A stretch of 64,000 bases of DNA from Streptosporangium lutulentum (GCF_030811455.1 NZ_JAUSQU010000001.1:2728001-2792000), one strand, 5' to 3'. Numbered from the stretch's first letter, positions 38,076-47,136 are shown. Translations and numbers: made by a program. Notes: generated from the sequence alone by a model not told the origin.

Positions 38076-39011
38076 TCAGTCGACGTCGGCGCCCTTGATG
38101 AGCACGGCCCGGTCGTAGTCCAGGGTCTTGGTGCCGTACAGGCAGTCGATGCTGACGACGTCCTGCTTTTTGTCGATGTCGTAATCCATGACTACGCGCA
38201 GACCGAAACCCTTGTACGAGGCGACAGCGGCGTTGGCCGCACCCTGCGGCAGCACCAGGGGCCTCGTGACCAGGGCAAACGCGGTCCGGTGGAAGGCGAC
38301 GCCGACCTCCGTGGTGGAGTTGCCGACGGTCTGAGCAGGCACCTTGATGTTTTGCGTCTGGTAAGGATCAAAACCAAAGACACGCCTGCCGAGGGACGCC
38401 TCACGCAGACCGTCCGTGTCGCCCCTCGCGTCCGCCCTGTTGAACAGGTCGTCCTGCAGCCACAGCGCCTCAAGCTCCGGACCGACGACCATGTAGCGGT
38501 CCGCGCTGGGAACGTTGCGCTGGTTGAGCACTCGCCTGGCGTCGATCGCGGTACGCGGGTCGCTGAAGGGCTTGACGTTCGCACCGGCCGGGTTCGCCGG
38601 GAACTGTCCGACGACACCGACCTCCTGCCTGACGTCGTCCCGCAGGGCCAGGATGTCCCGGTCGATCTTCTGCGCGATGGCCTCCATCGCCGGGTTGAGG
38701 AGCTGCACCCCGAAATCTTCAATCCGAAGCGTGAGCTCCTCCGTGGTGACCGCGAAGGACACGTCGGCGAAGTGGTTCAGGGTGACCGGGATGCTGGTCT
38801 CCTGCGCGTTCTGGATCTGGATACCGTTCGCGCGCACGTACTCCTGCGCCGTGAAGACCGCCGGCTTCCTGACGTTGACGGTTTCGCCGATCCGCGCGGC
38901 GAACTCCTCGTCGTAGTCCCTGTGCACGAGCTGCGCCATGACCGTGGTTTCGTACAGGGTGGCCAGCGCGGCGCGGGCGATCACAGTGGGAGTGAGAAAC
39001 GTGTTAGCCAT
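38076..39011 (-). CDS. Major capsid protein, P22 coat-like
   Basis: 311 residues. ANTFLTPTVIARAALATLYE then LVHRDYDEEFAARIGETVNV, RKPAVFTAQEYVRANGIQIQ and DVSFAVTTEELTLRIEDFGV is the start of the P22-coat-like (HK97-fold) family common in actinophages. SADRYMVVGPELEALWLQDD and the C-terminal KQDVVSIDCLYGTKTLDYDR fit as well. It directly follows the scaffold gene. It assembles around the scaffold into the procapsid. Confidence 0.9.
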   Translation of the reverse strand: MANTFLTPTVIARAALATLYETTVMAQLVHRDYDEEFAARIGETVNVRKPAVFTAQEYVRANGIQIQNAQETSIPVTLNHFADVSFAVTTEELTLRIEDFGVQLLNPAMEAIAQKIDRDILALRDDVRQEVGVVGQFPANPAGANVKPFSDPRTAIDARRVLNQRNVPSADRYMVVGPELEALWLQDDLFNRADARGDTDGLREASLGRRVFGFDPYQTQNIKVPAQTVGNSTTEVGVAFHRTAFALVTRPLVLPQGAANAAVASYKGFGLRVVMDYDIDKKQDVVSIDCLYGTKTLDYDRAVLIKGADVD

Positions 39012-39017
39012 GGTGGG

Positions 39018-39764
39018 CTACTCCTTGGTGTTGGACTTCGAGGCGCGACGCGCCTTCCGGAAGTCGTCGACGGACTTGGTTTCGGAATCGCCGGATCGAC
39101 CACCGGGCCCGCCGGTGAACTCCCCTCCGGATCGGGCAGGCGGACCCACCAGGGACGCCGCCTTGAATTTCGGGTTGTCCTCGATCGCCTGCTGAATCCG
39201 CTCCTCCAGGGAGGTGCCGAAGTCAGCAGCGTTAGGGTCGAGGTCCTTGATACTGCGAAGGAACGACCGGGAGTCGAGCAGCGCGTCGCCGTCCGCCGCG
39301 AGCTTCAACGAGGTCCGGTGGACCCCCAGCTCGACCTGCGTCCGGCGGTGCAGCTCCCGCTCGGCGTCCCTTTCCTTGGCCGTGTTGTCCCGCTCGGAGG
39401 TCAGCGTGTCGATCACGGTTTTCGGATCGACCGGCTTCTCCTCCTCCTGGACGAAGCCCAAGGCCTTACCGATCTGCTGCGCGAGCTCCGCCTTGGCCTG
39501 CTCGGCGATCTCCTCCGGGGACGGCCCGGCCGGGGCCTGCTGCTCGGTCTGCTGCTGGAGCTGCGTCCGGTACTTCACCGCGTCATTACGAGCACGACGC
39601 AGCTCGGCCTGAGCCCACGCGGGCAGGTCGTCGACCTTCCGCGCGTCCGGCTTGCCCTTCTCTCCGTCCTCGACAACCGGAACCTGCTCGGAGGTGGTCG
39701 CCTCCGGAGCGGGCTCTGTGGTCCGGTCTTCCGTGGAGTTGACCTCGATCGCCTCGTCAGCCAT
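39018..39764 (-). CDS. Capsid scaffolding protein
   Basis: 248 residues from ATG 39764 (AAGGAG eight bases upstream). Acidic N-terminus, a long charged helical centre (AEQAKAELAQQIGKALGFVQ; LTSERDNTAKERDAERELHR) and a Gly/Arg-rich C-terminus (GGPGGRSGDSETKSVDDFRK) of the kind that contacts the coat. It immediately precedes the coat gene, the usual scaffold position. It would be expelled or degraded on packaging. Confidence 0.8.
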   Translation of the reverse strand: MADEAIEVNSTEDRTTEPAPEATTSEQVPVVEDGEKGKPDARKVDDLPAWAQAELRRARNDAVKYRTQLQQQTEQQAPAGPSPEEIAEQAKAELAQQIGKALGFVQEEEKPVDPKTVIDTLTSERDNTAKERDAERELHRRTQVELGVHRTSLKLAADGDALLDSRSFLRSIKDLDPNAADFGTSLEERIQQAIEDNPKFKAASLVGPPARSGGEFTGGPGGRSGDSETKSVDDFRKARRASKSNTKE

Positions 39765-39790
39765 GGATGTCTCCTTGAATCGGTGATGTG

Positions 39791-39833
39791 CCGCCCGGCC
39801 TGCGGGCGCCGCACACCGCCCGGCCTGCGGGCG
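39791..39833. repeat. Direct repeat of an 18-base hairpin sequence
   Basis: CCGCCCGGCCTGCGGGCG occurs at 39791-39808 and again at 39816-39833. Each copy can fold (CCGCCC / GGGCGG or GCCC / GGGC). They lie in the leader upstream of the scaffold gene. Confidence 0.7.
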
Positions 39834-39843
39834 GCATGAAAAA

Positions 39844-39901
39844 AGGCGCACCTGGTGGGGTGCGCCTAGAAATGAAAAAGGCCCGCACCGGGCGGGCCTT
39901 T
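39844..39901 (-). terminator. Two tandem Rho-independent terminators upstream of the scaffold gene
   Basis: Stem 1: AGGCGCACC 39844-39852 with 39859-39867, followed by six T on the transcribed strand. Stem 2: AAAGGCCCGC 39877-39886 with 39892-39901, followed by five T. They end transcription after the gene at 39923, so scaffold and coat probably use a promoter in 39765-39843. Confidence 0.8.
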
Positions 39902-39922
39902 CACGTGGTGGTGCGGGATGAG

Positions 39923-40258
39923 CTAGTCGACGACCAGCTCAAACTCAGGGGCGTACAGGGCGGGGTCGAGAACATCGCGGGCGGGTCTACCCGAGGCGTA
40001 GGCGTTCCTGAGAATGCCCCACAGCCGCGATTGCGCCGTGATACCGGCCATGCCCGCGTTCTCGCTCGGGACGAACCCGGCCGCTTCCTGGCCATCCGTC
40101 CACACGTTGCCGAGGACCTGGCCAGCCCGGTCCCTCAGCGACGCTCGGCGGACGTCGTCCTTGTTGGCGGCCTTGCTGCTGTAGGTGCTCGCCGTCCTGC
40201 CGACGACGGTGATGGTCTCGGTGAACCGCGGATGTACGGGTTCCTCGTTCTCAGCCAT
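39923..40258 (-). CDS. Small conserved phage protein, head region
   Basis: 111 residues. HPRFTETITVVGRTASTYSS, then an Ala/Arg helical centre and a C-terminus VLDPALYAPEFELVVD. It lies between the minor head gene and the scaffold, isolated by terminators downstream. No family recognised. Confidence 0.55.
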   Translation of the reverse strand: MAENEEPVHPRFTETITVVGRTASTYSSKAANKDDVRRASLRDRAGQVLGNVWTDGQEAAGFVPSENAGMAGITAQSRLWGILRNAYASGRPARDVLDPALYAPEFELVVD

Positions 40259-40279
40259 TCCTACATCATCCCCCTACGT

Positions 40280-42835
40280 TTAGTAGCCGGTGTGGGCGTC
40301 ACCGAATGCGTCAGGCTGCCAATCGTCAAGCGGCGCGTCATCGAACCAATCATCGGGGACGACTTCCGCTTCAATGAACCATTTCGAGCCCACTTTATAC
40401 ACTGAATGAACAATGTAAGTTGTGTCGCGACGCAAGAGCAATTCGCGTTCGCCTGGATTCGCCGAAAGCCCGTCCACGTTGATCGCTTCGTGGCCGCCAG
40501 GCACACGCAGCATCAGCCTGATCGGCTGGTAGGTGAACGCGGCCCGCTGGCCCACGCTCGTGGACATGTACGCCTTGTCCCGCATGACCCGGCCGATCAG
40601 CCCGTACATCTCGTCCGGAGAGTTGATGTCCACGCCGTTGGCCTGGGTGTAGCCAGAGTCAACACCTCGATGCACGATGACCGACTCGGGAACCTTCTGC
40701 CGAGTCATCGCCTTGTCGAGATCGTCGATCCGCTTCATGGTCGCGGAGCTGCCGCCTCCCCGCCGCAGAGCGTTGTTCATCGACGTGAAGGAGTTACCGG
40801 TGTAATCCCAGATCGCCCGACGTTCCTCGCGAACCCACTGGTCACTTGGGATCGCGGGCATTTTGTCCTGAAGCCACCGCATGCCCTCGGAGTTCGTCCG
40901 GTGGCGAGCAGCGTCCCGCATCGAAGACGTACGGCGGTCGGAGGCGGGGAGGCGCTGCAGGAGGTCGGCCCGGCGTGCGATCAGCTTGTCCGCGATGCTC
41001 TCCGGAAGCCCGGAGTCAGCCACGATGCTGCGGATCGCGTCTGGGGTGACCTGCTCGACCCGTTTGAGGGCGGCCAACTCTTCGGCCGGGGTCATGTCAG
41101 AGAAGAGTCGGCTGGCCTGGGGCGCCGTGCCCTTATCGCGCATGGTTGTCCACTCGGGCACCGTGTCGCCGAACGCGTCACCCTTGGGATCACCCTGCGC
41201 CCGGAACAGCATCGAGCCGCCGGTGTCGATCCGGGCGACGTCGCCGCTGTCGGTCAGCAGCATGTTGTCGAACGTCAGACCAGCGGTGTCCCAGTTCGCC
41301 AGCCACGCATCGACGGCGAACCCTTCCCGAGCTGGGCCCCGTAGCTTCTCGGGAGTCGTCTGAACGCCGTCGATGATGCGGCTCGCAGTCTGCACGCCGT
41401 CCGGAAGGCCCGGCGCTCCGCGACCACGGTGGATCTCCGGAACGCGAATGCCTGCTGCGGCGTAGAGGCGCGTGGACGCGATCTCGTTGGCGGCATGCTG
41501 TTCGGACTTCTGGGTTTTGACGTAGTAGCGGTTGCCGTTCTCGTCCTCGAACAGGCCGCCCGGGTTGCTGCCGCCCTGGCCGCCGACTTGGCGGAGTTTG
41601 CTGAAGTCGCCGGCCTCGACGCCCGTGAGCGCAGGTGTCGACGCAGGCGCAGGTGTCGGCGTCGGCGTCGGCGTCGGCGGAGCAGGCTTCGGCTTCGGCT
41701 TCGGAGGCACCAACGACGGATGAAGATCCGGCGAAGTCGTCTCATCAGGACGAACCCGCTCACGAGCCGACTGCCGCAGCAGTCCCGTCTTGTCCAGGTG
41801 CTCACGCATCTGCGCCTGATAAGCCTTGACGTGCTGGTTCGCGGCCTTCTTCTCCGAGCTGCCCTCCGGGGCCGCCGCCGCACGCCGCTTCCACCCACGG
41901 ATCTGCCGCTCCAGGCGCCGCTGCTCCTGCGAGTCCTCGTACGTGCCCGTCGTCATCAGCTTCGGCGGCGGCTTCGTCAGACCAGGCAGATACACCGAGA
42001 AGGTGTGCTTGCAGTTCGGATGCTGGAGCCCAGCCTCGCGAGCATCAGCAACGGTCCCCGCGACCTTCACCGTGACCGGATTGCCCGTCAGGACATTCGT
42101 CTCCTTCCGGTCCCCCGCCGTGCCGGCCTGAGACAGGATCTTGCCCTCCCACGGCTTGCACACCGGGCACCGGTACGGAGCCCGCGAAACAATCACCAGG
42201 TCGCGGCCGTTCTCCCGAAGCGTCGACAGATGCCCCTCGTTCGCCGCCCGCGCCATCGCCGTCCGGGCCGCCATCTCCGCGTACGCCGAGATAGACCAGG
42301 TGCGGTTCTTCGAGTCAACGAACCCGCTGATGCCCTTCGCGGCGAACTTCTGCAGCGCCGCGGTCGTCGCCTGCAACCGCGTGACCGCGCCGGTCAACGC
42401 CAACGGCGTCGTCTCCGCAATCACCTGCCGGTAGATGTCGTTGACCATCCGCAAAGCGCCCGTAGTCAGAGGCGGCAGCAGGCCCAGCGACTCCTTCAGA
42501 AGCTGCACCAGGCCCTGCCCGGGGGTGAGAGCACCCTCCGAGCCCAACTGGTCCAGTTCCTCCGCCGCTCGCTGCAGGCCGTCTTCCCATGCCTGGGTGA
42601 CGCCCTTCTTGAGGAGTTCAGACGCGAGCGTTTCCAGATCCTTGAGGACCTTCTCCGCTTGGGCGCTGAGCTCCTTGATCGCAGCGAGTCGGTCAGCGGC
42701 GTACTGCGGGCTGGTGCCTTTCGCTACGGCCTTACCGATGACCTCGAACAGGTGCTCCTCAGCGTCGGCGTACGTCGCGGAGATCGCCATGGCGAGCTCG
42801 ATACGCTCCTCGACCGCCGCTATCGCCTCAGCCAT
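40280..42835 (-). CDS. Minor head protein (MuF-like) fused to kinase-like and ADP-ribosyltransferase domains
   Basis: 851 residues. Residues 1-290 are a phage minor capsid/MuF-type domain, with the paired YRCPVCKPWEGK (~221) and HPNCKHTFSVYLPG (~272) motifs of this family. A Pro/Thr linker (378-400) follows. Residues 415-545 resemble HipA/phosphoinositide-kinase-like folds: Lys440 in YYVKTQK, then NWDTAGLTFDNML and ARIDTGGS (Asn524, Asp537). Residues ~660-825 are an Arg-specific-type ADP-ribosyltransferase: HRG with Arg723, STS 758-760 and the ExE pair Glu796/Glu798 (GERELLL). MuF fusions to toxin domains are known in actinophages; such proteins may be carried in the capsid and injected. It follows the portal gene with a one-base overlap. 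Confidence 0.8.
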   Translation of the reverse strand: MAEAIAAVEERIELAMAISATYADAEEHLFEVIGKAVAKGTSPQYAADRLAAIKELSAQAEKVLKDLETLASELLKKGVTQAWEDGLQRAAEELDQLGSEGALTPGQGLVQLLKESLGLLPPLTTGALRMVNDIYRQVIAETTPLALTGAVTRLQATTAALQKFAAKGISGFVDSKNRTWSISAYAEMAARTAMARAANEGHLSTLRENGRDLVIVSRAPYRCPVCKPWEGKILSQAGTAGDRKETNVLTGNPVTVKVAGTVADAREAGLQHPNCKHTFSVYLPGLTKPPPKLMTTGTYEDSQEQRRLERQIRGWKRRAAAAPEGSSEKKAANQHVKAYQAQMREHLDKTGLLRQSARERVRPDETTSPDLHPSLVPPKPKPKPAPPTPTPTPTPAPASTPALTGVEAGDFSKLRQVGGQGGSNPGGLFEDENGNRYYVKTQKSEQHAANEIASTRLYAAAGIRVPEIHRGRGAPGLPDGVQTASRIIDGVQTTPEKLRGPAREGFAVDAWLANWDTAGLTFDNMLLTDSGDVARIDTGGSMLFRAQGDPKGDAFGDTVPEWTTMRDKGTAPQASRLFSDMTPAEELAALKRVEQVTPDAIRSIVADSGLPESIADKLIARRADLLQRLPASDRRTSSMRDAARHRTNSEGMRWLQDKMPAIPSDQWVREERRAIWDYTGNSFTSMNNALRRGGGSSATMKRIDDLDKAMTRQKVPESVIVHRGVDSGYTQANGVDINSPDEMYGLIGRVMRDKAYMSTSVGQRAAFTYQPIRLMLRVPGGHEAINVDGLSANPGERELLLRRDTTYIVHSVYKVGSKWFIEAEVVPDDWFDDAPLDDWQPDAFGDAHTGY

Positions 42836-44400
42836 CAGAGGTCGTCAGCCTCGTCGGGGATGATCTGGTCGGTGAACGTCGCCGGATCCGGCACGTTCAG
42901 GCCCAGCTCGTCACGCAGGCGCCGCTTCTCCGCGCCGACCTGCTCCTCGTCCCAATCCGGGTGAACCATCCGGATACGGGTGTCGATGGACGCGGACTGC
43001 GCGCGGTTCAACAGGTCCACGGTGCGGGCGACGCCCTCGGTCTCCAGGAACACGCCGTCCGGCCACTCGACCTGCGGACGTTCGCCGGACACCTTCGTCT
43101 TGTAGATGTAGTGATCCACCGACAGCAGGCACTCGCCCAGCCATGCCAGAGCGGGAGTGTTGTAGCCGATCTTCCGGCCGCGTGTGGTGAGGGACTGCCG
43201 CTCACGGGAGTGAATCTCCGTCGCGGTGGCTTCGACACCTTCGCCGGCCTCGCCGAACGACTGCACCGAGTAGCCAGCGCCACGGACGATCGCCGCGACG
43301 AGGGTCTTGGCGGTCTTCCAGTGCTCCTCGACGCGGATCTCGAACTGCGACAGAGTGATCATGTTGCCGCTGCCGTTCGCGGGCGGCAGCATGCCGATAC
43401 CGGAGTAGATCTCCCGGTCCGGGTCCCAGTACGAGCCCCGGCCGCGGCCGGTGTTCTGCAGGTAGACCTCGGGCACGATGATCCGGCTTTTGCCGAGCCG
43501 CAGGTCACGCATCCAGCTCGTGTAGGTCTCGTCCAGGGCGTCCATCAGCGGCTCGACCCCGGCGTAGTCGCTGCGGCCCAGGTTGGTGCCGCGCAACGTC
43601 CGGTGCGGCCTCATGTTCGGCACGTAGTGAACAAGCAAGCCCTTTGGATAGCCGGAGTCGAACCCGCCGTCCGCGTCTACGATCGCGGCGAACCCCTCGG
43701 TTGCCGGGTGCTCCTCCAACGGCACAGGGTGGCCAAGACGGCTGTCGTCACCCTGGTAAAGGCCGTGGTAGACGCGGCCTTTCTCGTGCCTTTCCAGATG
43801 CCGCCAGACGACCTTCTGGTCCTCCCCCACGACCCGCCAGAACGTCACCGCGCGAAGCCGACCCGAGTGGAACTCAGGCACCGCGCTGTCGGCGGGCAGC
43901 GAGTCGTACACCGGGTAGTCGGCCATCTCGGTGTCCCAGCCGACCCGCCAATACGACCCGCCGTACGCGGAGCACAGCTCGCCGGCCTCCAGCAGCCCGG
44001 CGTACACCGAGCCTTCGTTCATGATCTGGTCGAGGCGCTTCTGGGTTTTCTTCCCGGCCGCGCGTAGCGTCGGCGGCTCGCTGAACAGCAGGTCCGCGGA
44101 CTTGGAGGCGATATCCGCCGCCAACGGAACGTGAAGCTTCGTGCTGCGACTCTGCCCGGCCGGGATCGGACTGCCCCAGAACCAGCGGGCGACGCGACCA
44201 ATAGCGCCACCCGCGAACTGCAGCGGCCTATCCCAGCCCTTGAGGTCCAGGCCCAGGCCCGGCGTCACCGCACCGTTGCCGTACACCTCAGCGAGCCGGT
44301 CAGGGTCACCGGAGTACCAGGCCCCATGCTGCCCGTACAGGCGCATCTCGGCCCGCATATGCGGCGGCGGCCACTCCTGGTCGTGTGTGGGGAGCGGCAT
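42835..44400 (-). CDS. Portal protein (SPP1 gp6-like)
   Basis: 521 residues; ATG 44400 overlaps the previous TGA (a GTG at 44403 is possible). SKSADLLFSEPPTLRAAG, ALDETYTSWMRDLRLGKSRI and YSVQSFGEAGEGVEATATEI, then a C-terminal acidic end, follow the Gp6-type portal family. The portal is the dodecameric DNA gate of the head. Position before the MuF-like gene is the canonical one. Confidence 0.85.
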   Translation of the reverse strand: MPLPTHDQEWPPPHMRAEMRLYGQHGAWYSGDPDRLAEVYGNGAVTPGLGLDLKGWDRPLQFAGGAIGRVARWFWGSPIPAGQSRSTKLHVPLAADIASKSADLLFSEPPTLRAAGKKTQKRLDQIMNEGSVYAGLLEAGELCSAYGGSYWRVGWDTEMADYPVYDSLPADSAVPEFHSGRLRAVTFWRVVGEDQKVVWRHLERHEKGRVYHGLYQGDDSRLGHPVPLEEHPATEGFAAIVDADGGFDSGYPKGLLVHYVPNMRPHRTLRGTNLGRSDYAGVEPLMDALDETYTSWMRDLRLGKSRIIVPEVYLQNTGRGRGSYWDPDREIYSGIGMLPPANGSGNMITLSQFEIRVEEHWKTAKTLVAAIVRGAGYSVQSFGEAGEGVEATATEIHSRERQSLTTRGRKIGYNTPALAWLGECLLSVDHYIYKTKVSGERPQVEWPDGVFLETEGVARTVDLLNRAQSASIDTRIRMVHPDWDEEQVGAEKRRLRDELGLNVPDPATFTDQIIPDEADDL

Positions 44401-44552
44401 CACACCACCTCTCGTTCGTTCAGCAGATGCGCCATTGAGAGCCAGGAACTGGCCAGGTTGTCCAGCCGCTCCATCAGCGGCAGGTTCGTCAATTCCAGTT
44501 CGGCCTGCTCCAGCAGGCGTGCGGCATGGTTCACCGCTTCGTCGACAGTCAC
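44400..44552 (-). CDS. 50-residue helical protein upstream of the portal gene
   Basis: Reads GTG 44552 to TGA 44400. It is one amphipathic helix after another (DEAVNHAARLLEQAELELTN, then LMERLDNLASSWLSMAHLLN). The stop overlaps the portal start and the gene begins 11 bases after the previous stop, which supports coupling. Too small for family assignment; not closed by any other gene. Confidence 0.55.
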   Translation of the reverse strand: MTVDEAVNHAARLLEQAELELTNLPLMERLDNLASSWLSMAHLLNEREVV

Positions 44553-44563
44553 GGGGGTCTCAA

Positions 44564-44854
44564 TCAGGTGATGGGGACGAGGCCGGACGGGAGCACGGGC
44601 CGTTCAACGGCTCCGTTCACCCGGATCCACGCCATGTAGGTGCCGTCCGGCAGAGCGACCGCGCCGCCGGGGCCGATGAGAATGCGCGCCCGCGCACCCG
44701 TCCCGGTGCTGCTGGCCCACTCCGCGGTGAGCCAGTCGTCTTCGGCCGGCTCGCCGCCAGGGTTCGTGAAGGCGATCTCCACCTCCTCGGATCCGGATGC
44801 GCCGTCGACCTGGATGTACAAATACGGGCGGGAGAGCGAGGAGATCGGTTCCAC
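44564..44854 (-). CDS. Small beta-rich phage protein
   Basis: 96 residues, ATG 44854. YLYIQVDGASGSEEVEIAFT, then ARARILIGPGGAVALPDGTY and MAWIRVNGAVERPVLPSG suggest an Ig-like or virion-surface domain. It lies between the repeat protein and the portal gene. Function unknown. Confidence 0.5.
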   Translation of the reverse strand: MEPISSLSRPYLYIQVDGASGSEEVEIAFTNPGGEPAEDDWLTAEWASSTGTGARARILIGPGGAVALPDGTYMAWIRVNGAVERPVLPSGLVPIT

Positions 44855-44866
44855 TGCAGAGACCTC

Positions 44867-45556
44867 CTACGTAGTGGGAGAGCCCGCGGACCAGTCGGTG
44901 CGCGGGGAGGATGCCTGCCACGCCACCCACGGCGGGCTGGCCTTCAGCGGGGGTGTTCGGCGCAGGATCGGCCAAGCGGTGCCGGTCTCGGTGGCCTGCG
45001 CGAGCTGCCGGGCCTTGGCCCGGTGAACCGGCCTGGCCTGCCCGGTCTCAACGACCAGGCCCAGGCGGTGACTCATCGCGAAGGCGATCGGCTGGGTGTG
45101 CCCGGTCTCGACGACCAGGCCCAGGCGGCGGGCCTTCACGGGCATGATCGGCCGAACGTGCCCGGTCTCGACGACCAGGTTCACGCGGACGGTCGCGCTG
45201 ATCGGCAGAGCCTGCCCGGTCTCGGCCACCAGGCCCAGAGGTGCGATCTTCGATCGGCCGAAGTCCCACACCGTCCCGGTCTCAACGACCTGCGCGACGC
45301 AGCGGGCCTTGACCGGCTGGACCGGGCGCGTCTCGCCAGCCTCGACGACCAGGCCCAGCAGGCGGGTCTTCGTCCGGCCGACCGGCTGAACGGTCCCGCT
45401 CTCGGTGACCTGACCGGCTACGCGAGCCTTACCGGGCGTTATCGCGCCCGGTGTGCCGGTTTCGGTGACCTGCCCCAACGGGAGGATGATGACGTCGCTG
45501 CGGACCCGGCCGGTGACGACCGATCTCGCCGGAAACCCGCGACCAAGACGCGGCAT
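44867..45556 (-). CDS. Tandem-repeat phage protein with '[VE]TG' units
   Basis: 229 residues made almost entirely of about eight 20-22-residue repeats, consensus LGLVVETGxxxPIxxxKARR (for example LGLVVETGHTQPI, VNLVVETGHVRPI, AQVVETGTVWDF). Similar 'ETDTA...KAR' repeat proteins lie between terminase and portal genes in other actinophages. The regular pattern suggests a beta-solenoid or fibre. It could be a head fibre or a surface decoration. Function unknown. Confidence 0.65.
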   Translation of the reverse strand: MPRLGRGFPARSVVTGRVRSDVIILPLGQVTETGTPGAITPGKARVAGQVTESGTVQPVGRTKTRLLGLVVEAGETRPVQPVKARCVAQVVETGTVWDFGRSKIAPLGLVAETGQALPISATVRVNLVVETGHVRPIMPVKARRLGLVVETGHTQPIAFAMSHRLGLVVETGQARPVHRAKARQLAQATETGTAWPILRRTPPLKASPPWVAWQASSPRTDWSAGSPTT

Positions 45557-45570
45557 CCGCTACCTCCTTA

Positions 45571-46647
45571 TCACCAGGTAGCGGCGCGCATGGCCGCGAT
45601 GGAGGACGGTCTCGGGGCCCTGGGGGCGGCGCGCTGGTTGCCGTAGCAGGCGACCGCCATCGACGCGAAAAACGCGGTGGTGGAGGTGTAGCCCGAGGCG
45701 GTGAATATCCGTGATCCGGGTACCGGTATCGGACCGGAGGAGAAGGAGCAGTAGTTGTTCGTCCCGCTGGTGCTGTAGTCCAAGGCCATGGACGGTGACC
45801 AGGAGATTCCACCCACGCCGGTGCCAGACTTGGCGATGCCGAACACCCGCCCGGCCGCCGCTGGAAGCACCGTGCCGCTCACCGACAGGGAGGTCACGCT
45901 GAAGCCGCCGGTCTGGCCCACAGCCTGAGGCATCAGCTCCTGGCAGTCGTCGCGTTCATACACGGTGGCGAACAACCGTGGATCAGCTGTAGCCAGAGTG
46001 ATCGTGATGGACGTATCCGCCGCTGTGGAGATCTTCGAGAAGAACGCCCGAGCGTCGTCGCCTCCGTCCTTCACCCAACCAGGCGAAACAGACGAAATGC
46101 TGACGTGGCTGTTGACCGCCACGATCAGCCGCGTCCCCGGGGTCGGGGCCGTCCACGAGATGGTGTGCGTCAACGAGGTGGCAGTGCCGGTGTAGCGGGC
46201 CGCGACCCGCTTGACCTCGGCGCTGCCGCCACTGTCGGGCACCGTAAACGTGATCTGGTCGACGAAGGCGGCGTCCAGGCCCCCGGGCTGCGAGGGGTCT
46301 TTGGTGTATTGGAAGGAGATCCCGGACGCGCCGGTCACGTCATAGGTAGCGGCCTGCGTCCACGCCACATCGCCCGAGACGGCCAGCATCTCCATTGAGC
46401 CGATGAAGAAGCGGAAGAAGTCGTATTTTTCTTCCGAGGAGACGCGGTACCGGAAGGTGACCTCCGTCGCCCCGGCGGGCAACGGGATCACCGCTTCCGA
46501 GACTCCGCTGTCTGCGATGGTCGCGCTGCGGAGCGAATAAAAGCCGGAGGACGCAAGCTGACTGGACCGTGTCCACCCGCCCGTAATCGGGAATGCGTAC
46601 GTGGCGTCCTCAAAGTCCTCAATAAGCGTCGCCACGGCGACCCCCAA
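45571..46647 (-). CDS. Large beta-rich virion-type protein
   Basis: 358 residues. LIEDFEDATYAFPITGGWTR and SGFYSLRSATIADSGVSEAV look like a carbohydrate-binding/jelly-roll domain, followed by a second beta domain (HTISWTAPTPGTRLIVAVNS; TSITITLATADPRLFATVYE). It lies in the repeat-protein/fibre block between terminase and portal. It may bind host-surface sugars or decorate the head. No enzymatic residues recognised. Confidence 0.55.
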   Translation of the reverse strand: MGVAVATLIEDFEDATYAFPITGGWTRSSQLASSGFYSLRSATIADSGVSEAVIPLPAGATEVTFRYRVSSEEKYDFFRFFIGSMEMLAVSGDVAWTQAATYDVTGASGISFQYTKDPSQPGGLDAAFVDQITFTVPDSGGSAEVKRVAARYTGTATSLTHTISWTAPTPGTRLIVAVNSHVSISSVSPGWVKDGGDDARAFFSKISTAADTSITITLATADPRLFATVYERDDCQELMPQAVGQTGGFSVTSLSVSGTVLPAAAGRVFGIAKSGTGVGGISWSPSMALDYSTSGTNNYCSFSSGPIPVPGSRIFTASGYTSTTAFFASMAVACYGNQRAAPRAPRPSSIAAMRAATW

Positions 46648-46661
46648 TCAGCGAGAAGCCG

Positions 46662-47132
46662 TCAGATGCCCTCGCGCCAGCGCATGGTCGCGGTGGCGGC
46701 TACAGCGGCGGCGGCGGTGCAGACGATCGCGATCCGGCCTGCCGCGTTGACCACGATTTCGTCGCCGAGCGGAATCTGGTAGATCACGCCGGACTGCGGG
46801 TGAATCTCGATCGCGGCCAGGACTTCGGCCGAGGTCGGCTCTGCCGTCCACACCGCGGCGGCTGGCCCTTGCAGGAAGGTGCTGACCGAGGCCGGGGAGG
46901 CGGGGTCGATCGGGTTCGGGCCCCAGTTCGTGGCCAGGTTGGCGCCGCCGGTGCCTGCGGTGGTCTGTCGCTCGACGGTGACGAGCACCGGCTGCGCGAT
47001 GCCGGAGACGCCCCGGAAGCTGATCGTTGCCTCGTACAGGCCGTTGCGCTGCGCCCCGGCGAGCATCTGCAGCAGGGTCTTCTTGGCGGTTCCAGTGGTC
47101 ACACCGGCCGCGCCCGCGAAGTACTTGGCCAT
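46662..47132 (-). CDS. Small beta-rich structural protein
   Basis: 156 residues. KYFAGAAGVTTGTAKKTLLQ, then QPVLVTVERQTTAGTGGANL and IEIHPQSGVIYQIPLGDEIV give a compact beta protein ending in a MRWREGI motif. It is located between terminase and the large beta protein. Probable virion component. Confidence 0.5.
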   Translation of the reverse strand: MAKYFAGAAGVTTGTAKKTLLQMLAGAQRNGLYEATISFRGVSGIAQPVLVTVERQTTAGTGGANLATNWGPNPIDPASPASVSTFLQGPAAAVWTAEPTSAEVLAAIEIHPQSGVIYQIPLGDEIVVNAAGRIAIVCTAAAAVAATATMRWREGI

Positions 47133-47136
47133 GTCG

